DNA from: Desulfuromonas sp. | GTDB lineage: Bacteria > Desulfobacterota > Desulfuromonadia > Desulfuromonadales > Geopsychrobacteraceae | DNA length: 32,816 nt | Reading direction: 5' to 3' | Assembly (NCBI GenBank): GCA_002869695.1 | Contig: PKUD01000213.1 | Span: 1 to 32,816 of the forward strand | Made by a program: the position numbers and the translations under genes | Notes under the pieces: generated by a model | Told to the model about the DNA's origin: nothing | Database searches by the model: none | Seen by the model: only the letters and a program-made list of their open reading frames with translations | Shown here: positions 31,948 through 32,816 of the stretch, one piece after another | How positions within the stretch are numbered: position 1 is the stretch's first letter | How the letters are laid out: each line of letters opens with the position of its first letter

Positions 31948-32816
31948 CGAACTCTCTCCCAGAAGGTCAGTTGCGAGACTGTGTGCTGGAACTTGCGTGC
32001 GGTTTCGCGAATGACGAACTCGACATCCTGCGGTTCTGTCAGGGGTTTGAAGTGGCTTTTGAGCAGATCGTGCAGCCCTTCCAGGGTGGTGTAAGGTTCG
32101 CCCGCCCTGCGAAGACCGCCGATCCAGTCCGTTTTTTTGGTGTATTCTTCCAGCCAGGTATAGGGAGATGCGAGAGCCAACACACCACCGGGCTTAAGCC
32201 GCAGATGAATATCCGCCAGAAAACGGGCCGGATCATACAACCGGTCAATCAGGTTTGCCGCGAGAATCAGATCGTAGTCGACAAACTGCGGCTTGAGGTT
32301 GTGGGCATCCCCCTGAATAAACTCGATCCGCTCGGCAGTGCCCTGCAGGCCGAAGTCGCTCAAGCGTTTTTCATGATAGGAGACGATCTCCCCCTCCTCC
32401 GGCAGCTGGTAGTGAACTACCCCTTTTTGCTGCAATTGATGAGCAATACGGATGAAGCGCGCGGAGAAGTCGATACCGGTGACAAACGCGAACTGCTTCG
32501 CCAGCTCGAAGCTGCCGCGACCGACCGCGCAGCCAAGATCGAGGGCGCGACGCTTCGGTCTATCATCCATCACCGCAAGGATGATTTCGACCAGTCTTAG
32601 TGGGAAGTTCCTGACCCTGAACTTGTCCGGACCGTAGTGGGCATCACAGTACTGCGCAACCAGATCGTCGCTTTCGTACATCTCTTCCGGCGACTCGACC
32701 GGCTGGGACGAAACAATGTAACGAAACCCGGCGTGCTGGAAAAAATGACGGCGAAAGGCATAGCGGCTGTCGCGGGTCGCCTCGTTACCGGTGGAGATCC
32801 AGGAGCCTCCCTTGAT
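31944..32816 (-). CDS. ovoA: Partial OvoA: 5-histidylcysteine sulfoxide synthase with C-terminal N-methyltransferase domain
   Basis: The 3' part of the ovothiol enzyme OvoA, open to the right edge of the window. The 45 residues before the internal Met at 32681 are in frame and uninterrupted. They include GGSWISTGNEATRDSRY and RHFFQHAGFR, matching the end of the FGE-sulfatase-like sulfoxide synthase domain. The rest is the SAM-dependent 4-mercaptohistidine N-methyltransferase domain, with RALDLGCAVGRGSFELAK as SAM site, FVTGIDFSARFIRIA, and DYDLILAANLIDRLYDP. OvoA joins cysteine to His C5 with O2 and Fe(II), then methylates the thiohistidine product. The true start is beyond the window. Treating 32681 as the start would wrongly split the gene. 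Confidence 0.9.
   Translation of the reverse strand: MKGGSWISTGNEATRDSRYAFRRHFFQHAGFRYIVSSQPVESPEEMYESDDLVAQYCDAHYGPDKFRVRNFPLRLVEIILAVMDDRPKRRALDLGCAVGRGSFELAKQFAFVTGIDFSARFIRIAHQLQQKGVVHYQLPEEGEIVSYHEKRLSDFGLQGTAERIEFIQGDAHNLKPQFVDYDLILAANLIDRLYDPARFLADIHLRLKPGGVLALASPYTWLEEYTKKTDWIGGLRRAGEPYTTLEGLHDLLKSHFKPLTEPQDVEFVIRETARKFQHTVSQLTFWERVR

Noticed and set aside
32679-32681. ATG at 32681 as the start of a separate methyltransferase gene
   Set aside because: The frame continues upstream without a stop to the window edge and encodes the conserved end of the OvoA sulfoxide synthase domain, so this Met is internal.

Overview
The window looks like ordinary chromosome from an anaerobic or metal-reducing deltaproteobacterium of the Desulfuromonadales/Geobacter group. 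This is inferred from gene content and order, not from a database search. The strongest indications are an SfrB-SfrA pair (NADPH-dependent iron/acceptor oxidoreductase first described in Geobacter) and a def-fmt-DUF116-htpX-rsmB-rpe-NUDIX gene run. Genes are packed tightly, many overlap by 1-4 bases, and most lie on the minus strand. I see no tRNA, rRNA, prophage or CRISPR array.

Layout. 1-1,702: a bidirectional terminator, a ZIP-family metal transporter and a REP-type HUH transposase. 1,826-6,474: sfrB-sfrA (minus). 6,686-8,782: a small lipoprotein, a glutaredoxin (plus), a CoA-type NUDIX hydrolase and ribulose-phosphate epimerase. 8,873-13,358: a translation and protein-quality run transcribed leftward (def, fmt, a DUF116 membrane protein, htpX, rsmB) that continues into rpe and the NUDIX gene. 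13,520-17,167: a leftward set (CsaA-like tRNA-binding protein, TatD nuclease, YitT membrane protein, TcdA, TauE/SafE permease). 17,168-18,144: about 1 kb with no normal gene, but holding a candidate small structured transcript with a 16-18 codon ORF and a strong terminator. 18,145-21,156: a GntR/FCD regulator, translationally coupled to an AcuI/YhdH-type enoyl-CoA reductase and divergent from a zinc-type MDR dehydrogenase; an inverted repeat overlaps both predicted promoters.

21,355-25,258: a lipoprotein, then a leftward NAD-salvage operon (pncA, pncB, SIMPL-domain lipoprotein), a TfoX-N protein and a tiny membrane protein. 25,477-27,539: a secreted peptidoglycan-binding-domain protein with a good promoter and a possible leader ORF, dihydrofolate reductase, a flavin-type pyridoxamine-oxidase-fold protein and DUF2905. 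27,681-30,689: an unknown protein and an alpha/beta hydrolase that overlap, then a PhoU-like DUF47 protein with a Pit-type phosphate permease. 30,757-32,816: a PLP enzyme overlapping the 3' part of ovoA, whose reading frame runs off the right edge; together they look like an ovothiol biosynthesis unit.

The most interesting items are the ovothiol cassette in a presumed anaerobe, the orphan structured small transcript near 17.5-17.7 kb, the regulator/operator arrangement near 20.0 kb, and the promoter-plus-leader-ORF arrangement near 26.0 kb. All functional calls rest on motifs and family resemblance read by eye.
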